From contig NZ_CP067101.1 of NCBI RefSeq assembly GCF_016616425.1, positions 930,001-994,000 on the forward strand: 64,000 nucleotides of DNA. Direction: 5' to 3'. Origin of the DNA: Bradyrhizobium diazoefficiens (GTDB taxonomy: Bacteria > Pseudomonadota > Alphaproteobacteria > Rhizobiales > Xanthobacteraceae). The notes under the pieces are model-generated. The model saw only the letters and a list, made by a program, of their open reading frames with translations. It was not told where the DNA came from and did not search any database. Positions 34,630 through 44,462 of this stretch are shown piece by piece; the first letter of the stretch is position 1, and every line of letters starts with the position of its first letter. The position numbers and the translations under genes were made by a program.

Positions 34630-34659
34630 AGGTGGGTCACGCCTTCGGCTGACGCACCT
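34630..34659. repeat. GGTGGGTCA palindrome between convergent genes
   Basis: AGGTGGGTCA pairs with TGACGCACCT (one mismatch) around CGCCTTCGGC. It is a member of the same family as 29869-29896. It sits between the carboxylase alpha stop and the ABC ATPase stop, the place for a bidirectional terminator. Confidence 0.65.
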
Positions 34660-35654
34660 TACGGGATTGCGTTGGGTCGCCCGGTCCCCTCGTTCAACAA
34701 GCACGCCACTTGGTGCGCACCGCCCGCGTCCAACAGCGCCGGGCGCTCAATCTTGCATCGCTCCATCGCAAACCGGCAACGGGTGTGAAACGCACATCCG
34801 GACGGCGGATTGACCGGACTCGGCACGTCGCCGTCGACCAGCGGCGCGAGCTTCTTTGCCAGCGGGTTGGCGACCGGCACGGAGGCGAGCAAGGCCTGCG
34901 TGTAGGGATGACGCGGATTGCGGAACAATTCGTCCTTGTCGGCGATCTCGACGATGCGGCCCAGATACATCACGGCGACGCGGTGGCTGATATGCGCAAC
35001 CACGGCGAGGTCGTGCGCGATGAAGAGATAGGAGAAGCCGAGCTGCCGCTGCAGGTCGATCAGCAGATTGATGACCTGCGCCTGGATCGAGACGTCGAGC
35101 GCGGAGACCGGCTCGTCGCAGACGATCAGGCGCGGGTCCAGCGCCAGCGCCCGCGCAATGCAGATGCGCTGGCGCTGCCCGCCGGAAAATTGATGCGGGA
35201 AATTGCGCGTCTGGTCGGGTCGCAAGCCGACCTGCTCGAACAGTTGCGCGACCCGCGCCTCCAGTTTCTTTCCGGCTGCAAGCCCGTGCACGGCCAGCGG
35301 CTCGCCGACGATGTCGCCGGCGGTCATGCGCGGATTGAGCGAGGCGAACGGGTCCTGAAACACGATCTGCATCGAGCGGCGGTGTGGCCGCAACGCGGTC
35401 TTGGACAGATGCGTGATGTCCTCGCCCTCGAGGCGAATCTGGCCCGAGGTCGGCTCGACCAGCCGCAGCACGCTGCGGGCCACCGTCGACTTGCCGCAGC
35501 CGGATTCGCCGACGAGGCCGAGCGTCTCGCCGGTGCCAACGGAGAACGACACGCCGTCCACCGCATGCACGGTCCCGACCTGCCGGCGCAGCACGCCGGC
35601 GCGCACCGGGTAGTGCTTGATGAGATCGGTGACCTCGAGCAGCGCCTCGGTCAT
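34659..35654 (-). CDS. Oligopeptide/dipeptide-type ABC transporter ATP-binding protein (DppF/OppF-like)
   Basis: 331 aa. Walker [11 protein letters not shown]-loop region [13 protein letters not shown], signature FSGGQRQRI and Walker [13 protein letters not shown]. The C-terminal Opp/Dpp extension [14 protein letters not shown] is of the type that binds an iron-sulfur cluster in some homologues. It powers uptake through the two permeases upstream. Its start overlaps the preceding ATPase stop by 4 bases. Last gene of a five-gene importer operon. Confidence 0.93.
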   Translation of the reverse strand: MTEALLEVTDLIKHYPVRAGVLRRQVGTVHAVDGVSFSVGTGETLGLVGESGCGKSTVARSVLRLVEPTSGQIRLEGEDITHLSKTALRPHRRSMQIVFQDPFASLNPRMTAGDIVGEPLAVHGLAAGKKLEARVAQLFEQVGLRPDQTRNFPHQFSGGQRQRICIARALALDPRLIVCDEPVSALDVSIQAQVINLLIDLQRQLGFSYLFIAHDLAVVAHISHRVAVMYLGRIVEIADKDELFRNPRHPYTQALLASVPVANPLAKKLAPLVDGDVPSPVNPPSGCAFHTRCRFAMERCKIERPALLDAGGAHQVACLLNEGTGRPNAIP

Positions 35655-36655
35655 GCCACCTCCGCAACTTCAGCCGCACGCCAGCACGCGGCGAGGTGAC
35701 CGCCGCCCCAATCCATGAGCGGCGGATATTCCTCGCAGCGCTTGATCGCGAGCTTGCAGCGCGGCGCGAAGGCGCAGCCCTTCGGCAGCCCCACCAGCGA
35801 CGGCACGGTGCCCGGAATTTCGTTCAGTCGCGCCGGCGCGGCGATGCCGGGTGCGGGCACTGCCGGGATCGAGGCCATCAGCCCGCGCGTATAGGGATGC
35901 TTTGGTGCGGCGAACAGCGCCTCGACGCTGGCTTCCTCGACCTTCCGCCCCGCATACATCACGATCACGCGCTGCGCGGTTTGCGCGACGACGCCGAGAT
36001 CATGCGTGATCAGCACGAGGCCGGTGCCAAGCTCCTTTTGAAGATCGAGGATCAGCGCCAGGATCTGCGCCTGGATGGTGACGTCGAGCGCGGTGGTCGG
36101 CTCGTCCGCGATCAGCAGCGCCGGCCGGCATGCCAGCGCCATCGCGATCATGGCGCGCTGGCGCATGCCGCCCGACAGTTGATGCGGATATTCTTTCGCG
36201 CGTCGCGCGGGTTCGGGAATGCGCACCAGGCGCAGCATCTCGACGGCGATATTCTGGGCCTCTTTGGCCGAGATGCTCCGGTGCAGCCGCACGGCTTCGA
36301 CAATCTGGTCTCCGATCCGCATCACCGGATTGAGCGAGGTCATCGGTTCCTGGAAGATCATGGAGATGCGGTTGCCCCTGACCGCGCGCATCTCCGCTTC
36401 GTCCAGTGCCAGCAGATCGGTGCCATCGAGCAAGACGGACCCGCCGACGATGCGGCCGGGCGGATCGGGCACGAGGCGCATCAGCGACAGCGCGGTGACG
36501 CTCTTGCCGCAGCCGGATTCGCCGACGATCGCCAGCGTCTCGCCGCGCTTCACGGTGAAGGAGATGTCGTCGACGGCCTTGAACAGGCCGGAATTGGTGA
36601 AGAACACCGTCTTCAGGTTCTTCACCTCGAGCACGAGATCGGATTTTTCCGCCAT
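35651..36655 (-). CDS. Oligopeptide/dipeptide-type ABC transporter ATP-binding protein (DppD/OppD-like)
   Basis: 334 aa. Walker [11 protein letters not shown]-loop [13 protein letters not shown], signature [10 protein letters not shown], Walker [14 protein letters not shown]-loop [11 protein letters not shown], and the Opp-type C-terminal cysteines ([14 protein letters not shown]). It forms the ATPase heterodimer with the following gene. The start codon overlaps the end of the DppC-like permease gene by one base. Confidence 0.93.
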   Translation of the reverse strand: MAEKSDLVLEVKNLKTVFFTNSGLFKAVDDISFTVKRGETLAIVGESGCGKSVTALSLMRLVPDPPGRIVGGSVLLDGTDLLALDEAEMRAVRGNRISMIFQEPMTSLNPVMRIGDQIVEAVRLHRSISAKEAQNIAVEMLRLVRIPEPARRAKEYPHQLSGGMRQRAMIAMALACRPALLIADEPTTALDVTIQAQILALILDLQKELGTGLVLITHDLGVVAQTAQRVIVMYAGRKVEEASVEALFAAPKHPYTRGLMASIPAVPAPGIAAPARLNEIPGTVPSLVGLPKGCAFAPRCKLAIKRCEEYPPLMDWGGGHLAACWRAAEVAEVA

Positions 36656-37548
36656 CAGCCGCGTTGCCTCGGATCGAGAATGTCGCGCAGGGCGTCACCG
36701 AACAGATTGGCGCCGAACACGGCGAGACTGATGGCGATGCCCGGAAAGATCACGAGCCAGGGCGCAGTGCGGACATATTCGGCGGCGGACTCCGAGAGCA
36801 TGCGGCCCCATGACGGATAAGGCTCGGGAACGCCGAGGCCGACGAAGGAAAGCGAGGCTTCGGTGAGGATGGTCGAGCTGAGCTGGGCGGTTGCGAGCAC
36901 GATCAGCGGCGCCAGCGTGTTGGGCAGCACATGGCGGAGCGCGATGCGGACCTCGCTCATGCCGATCGACTTGGCGGCTTCGACGAAGGGCAGCTCGCGC
37001 AGTGCCAGCGTGTTGGCGCGGGTGACGCGCGACACGGTCGGGACCAGCGGAATCGCGATGGCGATGATGACGTTCGGCAAGGACGGGCCGAGGGCTGCCG
37101 TCATGATCAGGGCGAGAACCAGCAGTGGCAGCGCCTGGAGAACATCGGAAACGCGCTGGAATACGAGATCGACCCAGCCGGACAGATAGCCTGATGTGAG
37201 CCCGACGAGGACGCCGATCGTGCCGCCGAGCGCGGTCGAGCCGATGCCGACCGCAAGCGAGATGCGCGCGCCGTGGATGATGCGGCTGAAGACATCCCGG
37301 CCGAAGGAATCGGTCCCCATCCAGTGGGCCCAGCTCGGGCGAGCCAGTGCGTGCGCGGCATCGACCGTCAGGGGATCGTAGCGCGCGATGAAGTCGGCAA
37401 AGATTGCGGTGAGCACGAACACCGTCATGATGGCGAGCCCTGCCGCACCGAGCACGTGTCGCTGCGCCAGGAACAGCACGCGGCGCCAGCCACCGGTCGC
37501 ATGGGCGCCGGCCCGTCTCAGTTCAACGTCAAAGTCGATCGCGGCCAA
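36655..37548 (-). CDS. ABC transporter permease (DppC/OppC-like)
   Basis: 297 aa. About six membrane helices, with an N-terminal cytoplasmic segment before [22 protein letters not shown]. The [21 protein letters not shown] block and the EAA loop ([21 protein letters not shown]) are diagnostic of DppC-type inner-membrane permeases. It pairs with the DppB-like protein encoded 9 bases upstream. Confidence 0.93.
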   Translation of the reverse strand: MAAIDFDVELRRAGAHATGGWRRVLFLAQRHVLGAAGLAIMTVFVLTAIFADFIARYDPLTVDAAHALARPSWAHWMGTDSFGRDVFSRIIHGARISLAVGIGSTALGGTIGVLVGLTSGYLSGWVDLVFQRVSDVLQALPLLVLALIMTAALGPSLPNVIIAIAIPLVPTVSRVTRANTLALRELPFVEAAKSIGMSEVRIALRHVLPNTLAPLIVLATAQLSSTILTEASLSFVGLGVPEPYPSWGRMLSESAAEYVRTAPWLVIFPGIAISLAVFGANLFGDALRDILDPRQRG

Positions 37549-37557
37549 GAGCCTCTC

Positions 37558-38505
37558 CTAGTCCGTGTACCTGATCCGCGGATCGAACACCGCGTAGAGC
37601 ATGTCGACGGTGAAATTCGCGACCACCACGACGACGGCGATGAGCATCACGAGATTCTGCACGATCGGATAGTCGCGCCAGCGGATCGCCTCGACCAGGA
37701 AGCGGGCGACGCCGGGGATGTTGAACACCGTCTCGGTGACGATCAGGCCGCCGATCAGGAACGCCGCCTCGATGCCGATTACAGTGATGACCGGCAAAAT
37801 CGCGTTCTTCAGCGCGTGCTGATAGTTCACTGCGGCATCGGAGGCGCCCTTGGCGCGTGCGGTGCGGATGTAGTCCTGCCGCAGCACCTCCAGCATCGAG
37901 GAGCGGGTGATGCGCATGGTCAGCGCCGCGCTGCGGAAGCCGACGGCGGCGGCCGGGACGGCGTAGGTTGCGAACGCCTCCAGCCAGGTCTGCGGATTCG
38001 GATTGAAGATCGGCATCTGGCCGAACATCGCGACCGACGCGGTGAGAATCAGCAGGCCGAGCCAGAACGAGGGCAGCGACAAGCCGCTGAGGCTGACGAC
38101 GCGGAGCACGTAGTCGAGCCGTGTACCCTGCTTCACGGCGCTGATGACGCCCAAGGGAATGCCGATCGAGGCCGAGAACAGCAGTGCGAGGCCGGCGAGC
38201 CGGGCCGTAATCGGGATCCGCGGCAATATTTCCTGCAGCGCCGGCTTCTCGGAGACGTAGGAATAGCCGAGATCACCGCGCAGGAAGCCGCTGATCCAGT
38301 GCCAATATTGCAGGATCAGCGGCTGGTCGATGCCGAGCTCTTTCTCCAGATTGGCCTTGTCGGCGGGATCGACATAGCCGGCGGCGGCGAACAGGATATC
38401 GACGATGTTGCCGGGCACGATGCGCAGCAGGACGAAGATGACGACCGAGATCCCGAACAGGGTCACGAGCATCAGGAACAGGCGTCGCACCAGATAGGCA
38501 AACAT
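37558..38505 (-). CDS. ABC transporter permease (DppB/OppB-like)
   Basis: 315 aa. Six predicted membrane helices, starting MFAYLVRRLFLMLVTLFGIS, the typical DppB N-terminus. EAA loop: RAKGASDAAVNYQHALKNAILP. Conserved GDLGYSYVSEKPAL segment in the periplasmic loop. Forms the channel with the DppC-like protein. The substrate-binding protein gene ends 40 bases upstream. Confidence 0.93.
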   Translation of the reverse strand: MFAYLVRRLFLMLVTLFGISVVIFVLLRIVPGNIVDILFAAAGYVDPADKANLEKELGIDQPLILQYWHWISGFLRGDLGYSYVSEKPALQEILPRIPITARLAGLALLFSASIGIPLGVISAVKQGTRLDYVLRVVSLSGLSLPSFWLGLLILTASVAMFGQMPIFNPNPQTWLEAFATYAVPAAAVGFRSAALTMRITRSSMLEVLRQDYIRTARAKGASDAAVNYQHALKNAILPVITVIGIEAAFLIGGLIVTETVFNIPGVARFLVEAIRWRDYPIVQNLVMLIAVVVVVANFTVDMLYAVFDPRIRYTD

Positions 38506-38545
38506 CCTTCGCCCTCCGCGAGCCGCTAGTCTTCAGCCTGGCGTG

Positions 38546-40150
38546 CTACTTGTCGAGCCACACGTCCTCATAGCGAAAGCCGTTATAGGAGCTGTTCGAC
38601 ATGATCGTGACACCCTTGACATAGGGATGCCAGCACGTGCCGGCCCGTGCATGGAAGATGATCGGGCGGGCGACATCCTCCTGCAGCTTCTTGTCGATGT
38701 CCCAGACCAGTGGCTTGCGCTTGCTGACGTCGGTCTCCTGCGACTGCTCGTCGAACAGCTTTTCGATCTCCTTGTTGCAGTAATTGGTGTAGTTCCGTTG
38801 CGAGCCACAGGAATAGTTCTCGTAGAACGACTGATCGGGATCGTCGATGGAATTTCCGGTCAGATTGAGGCCGAGCATGTAGTCCTTGCGCGCGACTTTC
38901 GGGAACCAGTTCGCGGTTTCGACGACATCGAGCTCGCCGTCGATATAGATGTTCTTGAGCTGGTCGATCAGGATCACCGCGGGATCGCGATATTCCGCGA
39001 GATTGCGCGTCGAGATCTTGACCGCGAGGTGCTTGTCGGGGCCATAGCCCGCCTTCTGCATCAGCTTCTTGGCTGCCTCGCGGTTCGCGTTCACGTCCGG
39101 GCCATAACCCGGAATGGTCTCCAGCTTGTCCTTGGGCATGCCCCAGATGCCTTGCGGCGGCGGCAGCATGGTGCCGCCGATATCGGCCTGGCCTTCGAAC
39201 AGGATATCGATGAAGGCCTTGCGGTCGAGCGCCATCGCCATCGCCCGGCGGATATCGATATTGTCGAACGGCGGCGAGGCCGAATTGACGATGATGTTGG
39301 TTGAAACGTTGGTCGGCTCGACAACGCAGACTGCGTTCGGCGCCTGCGACTTGATGTCCTTCAGGAGCGGAATCGTGATGTGTGTCGGGAAGGTCATGTC
39401 GAACTTGCCGGCGACGAAGGCGAGAATCGCGGTCGAGCGGTTCGGGATGATCGTGTACTCGATGCCGTCGAGATAAGGCCGGCCCTTCCTCCAGTAGTCC
39501 GGATTTCGCGTCAGCTTGATCGATTCATTGGCCTTGAACTCGACGAACTTGAACGGCCCGGTTCCGATCGGACGGGTGCGCATGTCGGCCGGCGAGACGT
39601 GACAGGGATAGATCGGCGTATAGCCGGACGCGAGCATCGCCAGCAGCGAGGGTTGCGGCCGCTTCAGGTCGAAGGAAACCTCGAAATCGCCATTGGGTGT
39701 GACGTCGTTGACTTCGTTGTACCAGGCCTTGCGCGGATTCTGACGCAACTTCTGCTGCGATTTGCCCATCAGGAGATCGAAAGTGCACTTGACGTCGGCC
39801 GACGTGAACGGCTTGCCGTCGTGCCATTTCACGCCTTGGCGCAGTTTGAACGTCAGTTTCTTGTTGTCGCTGCTCCAGGCCCAGCTTTCAGCCAGCTCAG
39901 GCCTGAGGGTCTCAGGACTGTTCTGGGCAATGTGCTGGTCATAAATGACGAGATTATTGAAAACCCCCATGAACGGCACGTTGACCGAATAGGTTGCGCC
40001 TTCGAGGATGGACGCGTTTGCCGGGCTGTCACGGTGATACATTCGCAGAACGCCGCCCTGCTTGGGCTCGCCGGCGAGTGTGGTGGTTGAGACCGTCAGC
40101 ACAGATAACGCCGCCATTGCGGCGAGCGCCCACACGCTCCGCATGCTCAT
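38546..40150 (-). CDS. ABC transporter periplasmic substrate-binding protein (family 5)
   Basis: 534 aa. Signal peptide at ~1-26 (WALAAMAALSVLTVSTTTLA). Mature part begins with the family hallmark PKQGGVLRMYHRDSPA and has the WSSDNKKLTFKLRQGVKWHDGKPF block common to SBP_bac_5 proteins. It captures the solute in the periplasm for the DppBCDF-like complex. Members bind peptides, but also opines, sugars or aromatic compounds; the catabolic enzymes around it argue for an organic acid or derived amide. It is the first gene of the importer operon. Confidence 0.92.
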   Translation of the reverse strand: MSMRSVWALAAMAALSVLTVSTTTLAGEPKQGGVLRMYHRDSPANASILEGATYSVNVPFMGVFNNLVIYDQHIAQNSPETLRPELAESWAWSSDNKKLTFKLRQGVKWHDGKPFTSADVKCTFDLLMGKSQQKLRQNPRKAWYNEVNDVTPNGDFEVSFDLKRPQPSLLAMLASGYTPIYPCHVSPADMRTRPIGTGPFKFVEFKANESIKLTRNPDYWRKGRPYLDGIEYTIIPNRSTAILAFVAGKFDMTFPTHITIPLLKDIKSQAPNAVCVVEPTNVSTNIIVNSASPPFDNIDIRRAMAMALDRKAFIDILFEGQADIGGTMLPPPQGIWGMPKDKLETIPGYGPDVNANREAAKKLMQKAGYGPDKHLAVKISTRNLAEYRDPAVILIDQLKNIYIDGELDVVETANWFPKVARKDYMLGLNLTGNSIDDPDQSFYENYSCGSQRNYTNYCNKEIEKLFDEQSQETDVSKRKPLVWDIDKKLQEDVARPIIFHARAGTCWHPYVKGVTIMSNSSYNGFRYEDVWLDK

Positions 40151-40274
40151 CCTCCCTGGACATCGGCCTTTTGCGGCCTGTTATCGCGACGATAGCGAGG
40201 CAAGTGGAGCGAGGCAACCCGTAAGGCCGCATGCCGCCTCGACAATTCGGATGACGGAAGGTCGCAGCGTTTTT

Positions 40275-40291
40275 CTCTCATCATGTGAGAG
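40275..40291. promoter_or_regulatory. CTCTCA-N5-TGAGAG palindrome upstream of the ABC importer
   Basis: CTCTCA (40275-40280) and TGAGAG (40286-40291) form a perfect inverted repeat about 125 bases upstream of the binding-protein start. No U-run follows on either strand, so a terminator is unlikely. An operator is possible; no regulator can be assigned. Confidence 0.3.
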
Positions 40292-40363
40292 TGCAATTGC
40301 GAACAGACGGCTCCTGCCAGATCTTGTGCGCAGCGGCATCGCCAGCGGGGCTCGTGGCTGGCC

Positions 40364-41914
40364 TCAAACGATCCTCGACGCCTTGTTCCCCCAATACCGA
40401 TCCCGCAGCAGGCGCTTGTACAGCTTCCCGGTCGGCAGGCGCGGCAATTCCTTCTCGAAATCGACCGAGCGCGGCACCTTCTGCCGGGACAGCGATTTTG
40501 CGCAGAATGCGATCAGCTCTTCGGCGAGCGCCTCGTCCGGCATGACGCCCGGCATCGGCTGCACCACCGCCTTCACCTCTTCGCCGAGATCGGGATTGGG
40601 CACGCCGAACACTGCGGCATCCGCGACCTTCGGATGGGTGATCAGGAGATTTTCGCATTCCTGCGGATAGATGTTCACCCCGCCCGAGATGATCATGAAG
40701 GTCGCGCGGTCGGTCAGGTACAGGAATCGGTCGGCATCGACATAGCCGACGTCGCCGACCGTGCTCATGCTGCCGTCGGCCGAGCGCGCCTCTTTGGTCT
40801 TCTCCGGGTCGTTGAAATATTCGAACGGCGAAGCGGTCTTGAACCACACCTGGCCGGGCGTGCCGGTCGGGCATGGCTTCATGTTCTCGTCGAGGATGTG
40901 AAGATCGCCGAGCAGCACCTTGCCGACGGTGCCGCGATGGGCCAGCCATTCCTCGCTGTTGCAGGCGGTGAAGCCGAGGCCTTCAGTCGCGCCGTAATAT
41001 TCGTGGATGATCGGGCCCCACCATTTGATCATGTCGTCCTTGACGAGCGCCGGGCAGGGCGCGGCCGCATGGATCGCGATCTCCAGCGACGAGAGATTGT
41101 AGCGGCTGCGCACCTCCTCCGGCAACTTCAGCATGCGCGAAAACATCGTCGGCACCAGCTGGGTGTGCGTGATGCCCCACCGCTCGACGAGCTCGAGGTA
41201 GCGCTCGGGATCGAAACTCTCCATGATGATCACGGTGCCGCCCATGCGGATCGTGAGGTTCACCGCAGCTTGCGGAGCGGAGTGATAGAGCGGGGCCGGC
41301 GAGAGATAGACCATGCCCTCACGGTAATGCCAGAGCTTCGTCAGGAAATCGAACAGCGGCAGGTCGTGCTTCGGCGCTTCCTCCGGCAGCGGTCGCAGAA
41401 TGCCTTTCGGCCGCCCCGTCGTGCCGGACGAATAGAGCATGGCCGTGCCGAGCCATTCATCCGCAATCGGCGTCGTCGGCAAATTCGCGGTCACCTCCGC
41501 AAGGCCGACGATGCGCTCGCTCTCGCCGGGGCCGTCGGCAACGATGCAGAGCTTGACATCAGGGCAGGCCTTGATCGCCTCCCGGGCGATGTCGAGCTTC
41601 GCCACCGACGTGATCAGGATCCGGGACTGGCTGTTGACCAGCAGATAGGCGAGCTCACCCGGAGTGAGGAAGGAGTTGATGCAGGTGTAGTACAGCCCGG
41701 AGCGTTCGCCCGCGCCGCAGGCCTCCAGATAGCGCGAATTGTTCTCCATGAAGATCGAGTAGTGGTCGAGCCGCTTCAGGCCATGCCTGCGGAACAGGTG
41801 CGCCAGGCGGTTGCTGCGCGCCTCCACCTCGCGATAGGTGACGGTCTCGCCCGTGGCCGCCATGATGAAGGCGGGCTGCAGCGGGCGCAGGCGGGCGTGG
41901 TGACCAGTGTACAT
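40364..41914 (-). CDS. AMP-dependent acyl-CoA synthetase
   Basis: 516 aa. P-loop AMLYSSGTTGRPKGILRPLP, YYGATEGLGF, YVDADRFLYLTDRATFMIISGG and terminal catalytic Lys in LPTGKLYKRLLRDR. It activates an organic acid with ATP and CoA. It lies 213 bases upstream of the importer genes and 18 bases after the iron-type dehydrogenase on the same strand, so it probably acts on the imported compound or its derivative. It is only distantly similar to the ligase at 23871-25421. Confidence 0.9.
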   Translation of the reverse strand: MYTGHHARLRPLQPAFIMAATGETVTYREVEARSNRLAHLFRRHGLKRLDHYSIFMENNSRYLEACGAGERSGLYYTCINSFLTPGELAYLLVNSQSRILITSVAKLDIAREAIKACPDVKLCIVADGPGESERIVGLAEVTANLPTTPIADEWLGTAMLYSSGTTGRPKGILRPLPEEAPKHDLPLFDFLTKLWHYREGMVYLSPAPLYHSAPQAAVNLTIRMGGTVIIMESFDPERYLELVERWGITHTQLVPTMFSRMLKLPEEVRSRYNLSSLEIAIHAAAPCPALVKDDMIKWWGPIIHEYYGATEGLGFTACNSEEWLAHRGTVGKVLLGDLHILDENMKPCPTGTPGQVWFKTASPFEYFNDPEKTKEARSADGSMSTVGDVGYVDADRFLYLTDRATFMIISGGVNIYPQECENLLITHPKVADAAVFGVPNPDLGEEVKAVVQPMPGVMPDEALAEELIAFCAKSLSRQKVPRSVDFEKELPRLPTGKLYKRLLRDRYWGNKASRIV

Positions 41915-41932
41915 CTATCCTCCGGCTTTGGA

Positions 41933-43087
41933 TCATGCGGCGAGAAGCAGGATTTCGCGCACCTGCGCCGGGCCCTCGATCTTGCGCGGATTGCGCGGCA
42001 CCCACGGCGTGCGCATCGCCTGTTCGGCGATGGCGTCGAAATGCTCGGGCGGCACACTCACTTCGATGAGGCTGCGCGGCATGCCCAGCAAGCGGATGAA
42101 GGCATCGAGCACGTCGGCGGCGTCGCGGCCGGGATAGCCCATGGCGGCCGCGACGATCATCTGCCGCTCGGCGTTGTCGCGCGCGTTCCAGCGCATCACC
42201 GCCGGCAGCATGATGCAGGAGGTGTAACCGTGCGGTACGTCGAAGGCCGCGCCCAGCACATAGCCGATGCCGTGGCTCGCGCCCATCGGAACGCCCGCGG
42301 CGAGCGCGCCCATCGACAGCCAGGTGCCGATCTGCGCGTCCATCCGCGCGTCGAGATCGGCGGGATCGGCCTTCACCCGCGGCAGCGCGTCGGCGAGCAT
42401 GGCGAGGCCCTTCACCGATTGCGCATCGGCATAGGGATGCGTCTCACGCGAGCAGATCGCCTCGACGCAATGGTCGACGGCGCGGATGCCGGTCGACAGG
42501 AACAGCCATTCCGGCGTGTGCACGGTGATGGCGGGATCGAGGATGGTCGCGCGCGGCACCGTGAGCGGATGCCGCAGCATCTGCTTCACATGTGTGCTGC
42601 GGTCGGTGACGCCGGCGATCGCGCTGAACTCGCCGCCGGCGATCGTGGTCGGCACGCTGATCTGCCGCACGGTCGGCGCGGTCATCTCGGGGGCGACGCC
42701 CTTGTGGACGCGGATGCGCTCGATGCCGTCGACGTCGGTGATGCCATTGGCGAGGCAAAGCTGCACCGCCTTGGCGCCATCGGTGATCGAGCCGCCGCCC
42801 ACGGTGACGATCAGGTCGGCATCCGCTTCGCGCGCCGCATGGGTGGCCGCGATCACCGCCTCGCGCGGCGTATGCGCCGGCATCGCGTCGAACAGACCGG
42901 CGCACCGCGAGCCCAGGGCCTGCTTGATCTTCTCGATTTCGTCGGTCTGCCGGTTGAGCGAGCCGGAGACCATCAGGAAGGCGCGGCGCGTTCCCAGCCG
43001 GTCCATCTGCGCGGCGATGGCGCCTGCTGCAGGATGGCCGAACACAACCTCTTCGATCGCGCCGAAAACGACACGTCCCTGATGCAC
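41933..43087 (-). CDS. Iron-type alcohol dehydrogenase / maleylacetate reductase family protein
   Basis: About 384 aa from GTG 43087 (GGGAGGA upstream). The N-terminal NAD(P)-binding domain has DLIVTVGGGSITDGAKAV. The C-terminal metal site includes AVDHCVEAI, GASHGIGYVLG and FDVPHGYTS His residues. The AFDVPHG segment is closest in style to maleylacetate reductases, which end hydroxyquinol and resorcinol pathways; general alcohol dehydrogenase activity is the alternative. It is the first gene of the operon leading into the CoA ligase. Confidence 0.85.
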   Translation of the reverse strand: MHQGRVVFGAIEEVVFGHPAAGAIAAQMDRLGTRRAFLMVSGSLNRQTDEIEKIKQALGSRCAGLFDAMPAHTPREAVIAATHAAREADADLIVTVGGGSITDGAKAVQLCLANGITDVDGIERIRVHKGVAPEMTAPTVRQISVPTTIAGGEFSAIAGVTDRSTHVKQMLRHPLTVPRATILDPAITVHTPEWLFLSTGIRAVDHCVEAICSRETHPYADAQSVKGLAMLADALPRVKADPADLDARMDAQIGTWLSMGALAAGVPMGASHGIGYVLGAAFDVPHGYTSCIMLPAVMRWNARDNAERQMIVAAAMGYPGRDAADVLDAFIRLLGMPRSLIEVSVPPEHFDAIAEQAMRTPWVPRNPRKIEGPAQVREILLLAA

Positions 43088-43192
43088 GGCTGTCCTCCCG
43101 GACAATTCGTCTTGTTCTTGGTGGGGTAATCTAACCGAGCCGCCGGCCCCCGTCATGTGCGAAGACGCTGAGAGCTCTCTTACCCTCCAGGG

Positions 43193-44462
43193 TGTTTAGA
43201 CCGGAGAGATCACTGACAGGTGTTCGGAGACATAGCTGACACATCAAAATGGGCTGGAATGGTCGATTCGGGAGGCCGTCCATGCCCTGGAACGAGGTGT
43301 CGGTGATGGATCAGCGGCGGGAGTTTGTGCGGCTTGCGTTGCAGGAAGGAGCGAACCGGCGGGAGTTGTGCCGGCGGTTCGGGATCAGTCCTGATGTGGG
43401 TTACAAATGGTTGAAGCGTTGGCAGGCTGGAGACCATGAGCTGGCGGATCAGTCCCGCCGGCCTAAGAGGATGCCCAAACGGAGCGTGCCTGAGATCGAG
43501 GCGCGGGTTCTGGCCGTGCGTGACAAGCATCCGGCCTGGGGAGCACGCAAGATTGCCCATTGCCTGAAGCGCGAAGGCCCGACCGTGCCAGTGCCCTCCA
43601 CGGTGCATCAGATCCTGTGCCGGAACGAGCGGATCAAGCCGAGCGAGAGGGCTGCACCGAGCCCTTCAGGTCACCGGTTTGAGAAGGACGCGCCCAATCA
43701 ACTCTGGCAGATGGACTTCAAGGGCCACACGCCGCTTACGGACGGCAGGCGCTGTCATCCGCTCACTATGGTCGATGACCACTCGCGCTATGCCTTGTGT
43801 CTCAAGGCATGCGCCAACGAGCAGCGTCTTGACGTGCAGAAGCATCTGACCGAGACCTTCCGATGCTATGGATTGCCGGAAGCCTTTTACCTCGACAACG
43901 GTTCTCCCTGGGGCGATACCTCCGGCGCTCGCTGGACCGCGCTCAAGGTGTGGCTGCTCAAGCTCGGCGTCAGGGTGGTCCATGCCAGGCCGCGTCATCC
44001 GCAGGGCAGAGGCAAGAACGAACGCTTCCATCGCAGCTTGAAAGCGGAAGTGTTCGCTCTGCGCACGTTCCGTACCTTGGCTGAAGTTCAGCGCGCCCTC
44101 GACAACTGGCGCACGATCTACAATCTGGAGCGGCCACATGACAGCTTGGGCATGGGGGTCCCGGCCGATCGCTACCAGCCGAGTTCTCGCACCATGCCGG
44201 ATCGTGTGCCGAAGGTGCAATACGACGTTGGGAAATCGTTCGCACCGTCTCCCCGACGCGAAGCTACATCGCCTACAAAGGTCAGATGTGGAAAGTTCCT
44301 CAAGCCTTCTGCGGCGAGCCGCTGGCCATCAGGCCGCTCAACCGCGACGGCCATTACGGAATCTTCTTCGCCAGCTGGCAGGTCGCATCAATCGACTTGA
44401 CCCGCGGCAAAACTGTCAGTGATGTGTCCGAACAGCCGTCAGCTATGTCTCCGGTCTAAACA
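43193..44462. mobile_element. IS481-family insertion sequence
   Basis: 1270 bp. Terminal inverted repeats are 35 bases at 43193-43227 and 44428-44462, identical at 30 positions, each beginning TGTTTAGACCGGAGA. A 5-bp target duplication, CAGGG, flanks both ends (43188-43192 and 44463-44467). One transposase gene fills it. Removing the element and one CAGGG restores a palindromic ACCCTCC/GGAGGGT intergenic repeat like that at 55299-55337, so the insertion hit a repeat. Confidence 0.9.
43282..44459 (+). pseudogene. IS481-family transposase, frameshifted near the C-terminus
   Basis: Start ATG 43282 (GGAGG at 43271). N-terminal helix-turn-helix (NRRELCRRFGISPDVGYKWLKRW), then a DDE integrase core with D145 (QMDFKG), D205 (LDNGSP) and E247 (GKNERFH). 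After the G-run at 44230-44232 the frame continues as unrelated residues to 44400. Reading one base over gives EIVRTVSPTRSYIAYKG and GHYGIFFASWQ, the normal C-terminal domain of this family, ending at 44459 just inside the right repeat. A single-base loss in the G-run is the likely cause. The catalytic core is intact, so residual activity cannot be excluded. Confidence 0.8.

Noticed and set aside
26828..34659. Repeats that might be a CRISPR array
   Set aside because: They are scattered, palindromic units of several families, not regularly spaced identical repeats with spacers, and no cas gene is present.
40634..43129. 831-codon plus-strand open frame opposite the CoA ligase and iron-type dehydrogenase
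   Set aside because: It spans two real genes on the other strand and shows no domain. A typical high-GC artefact.
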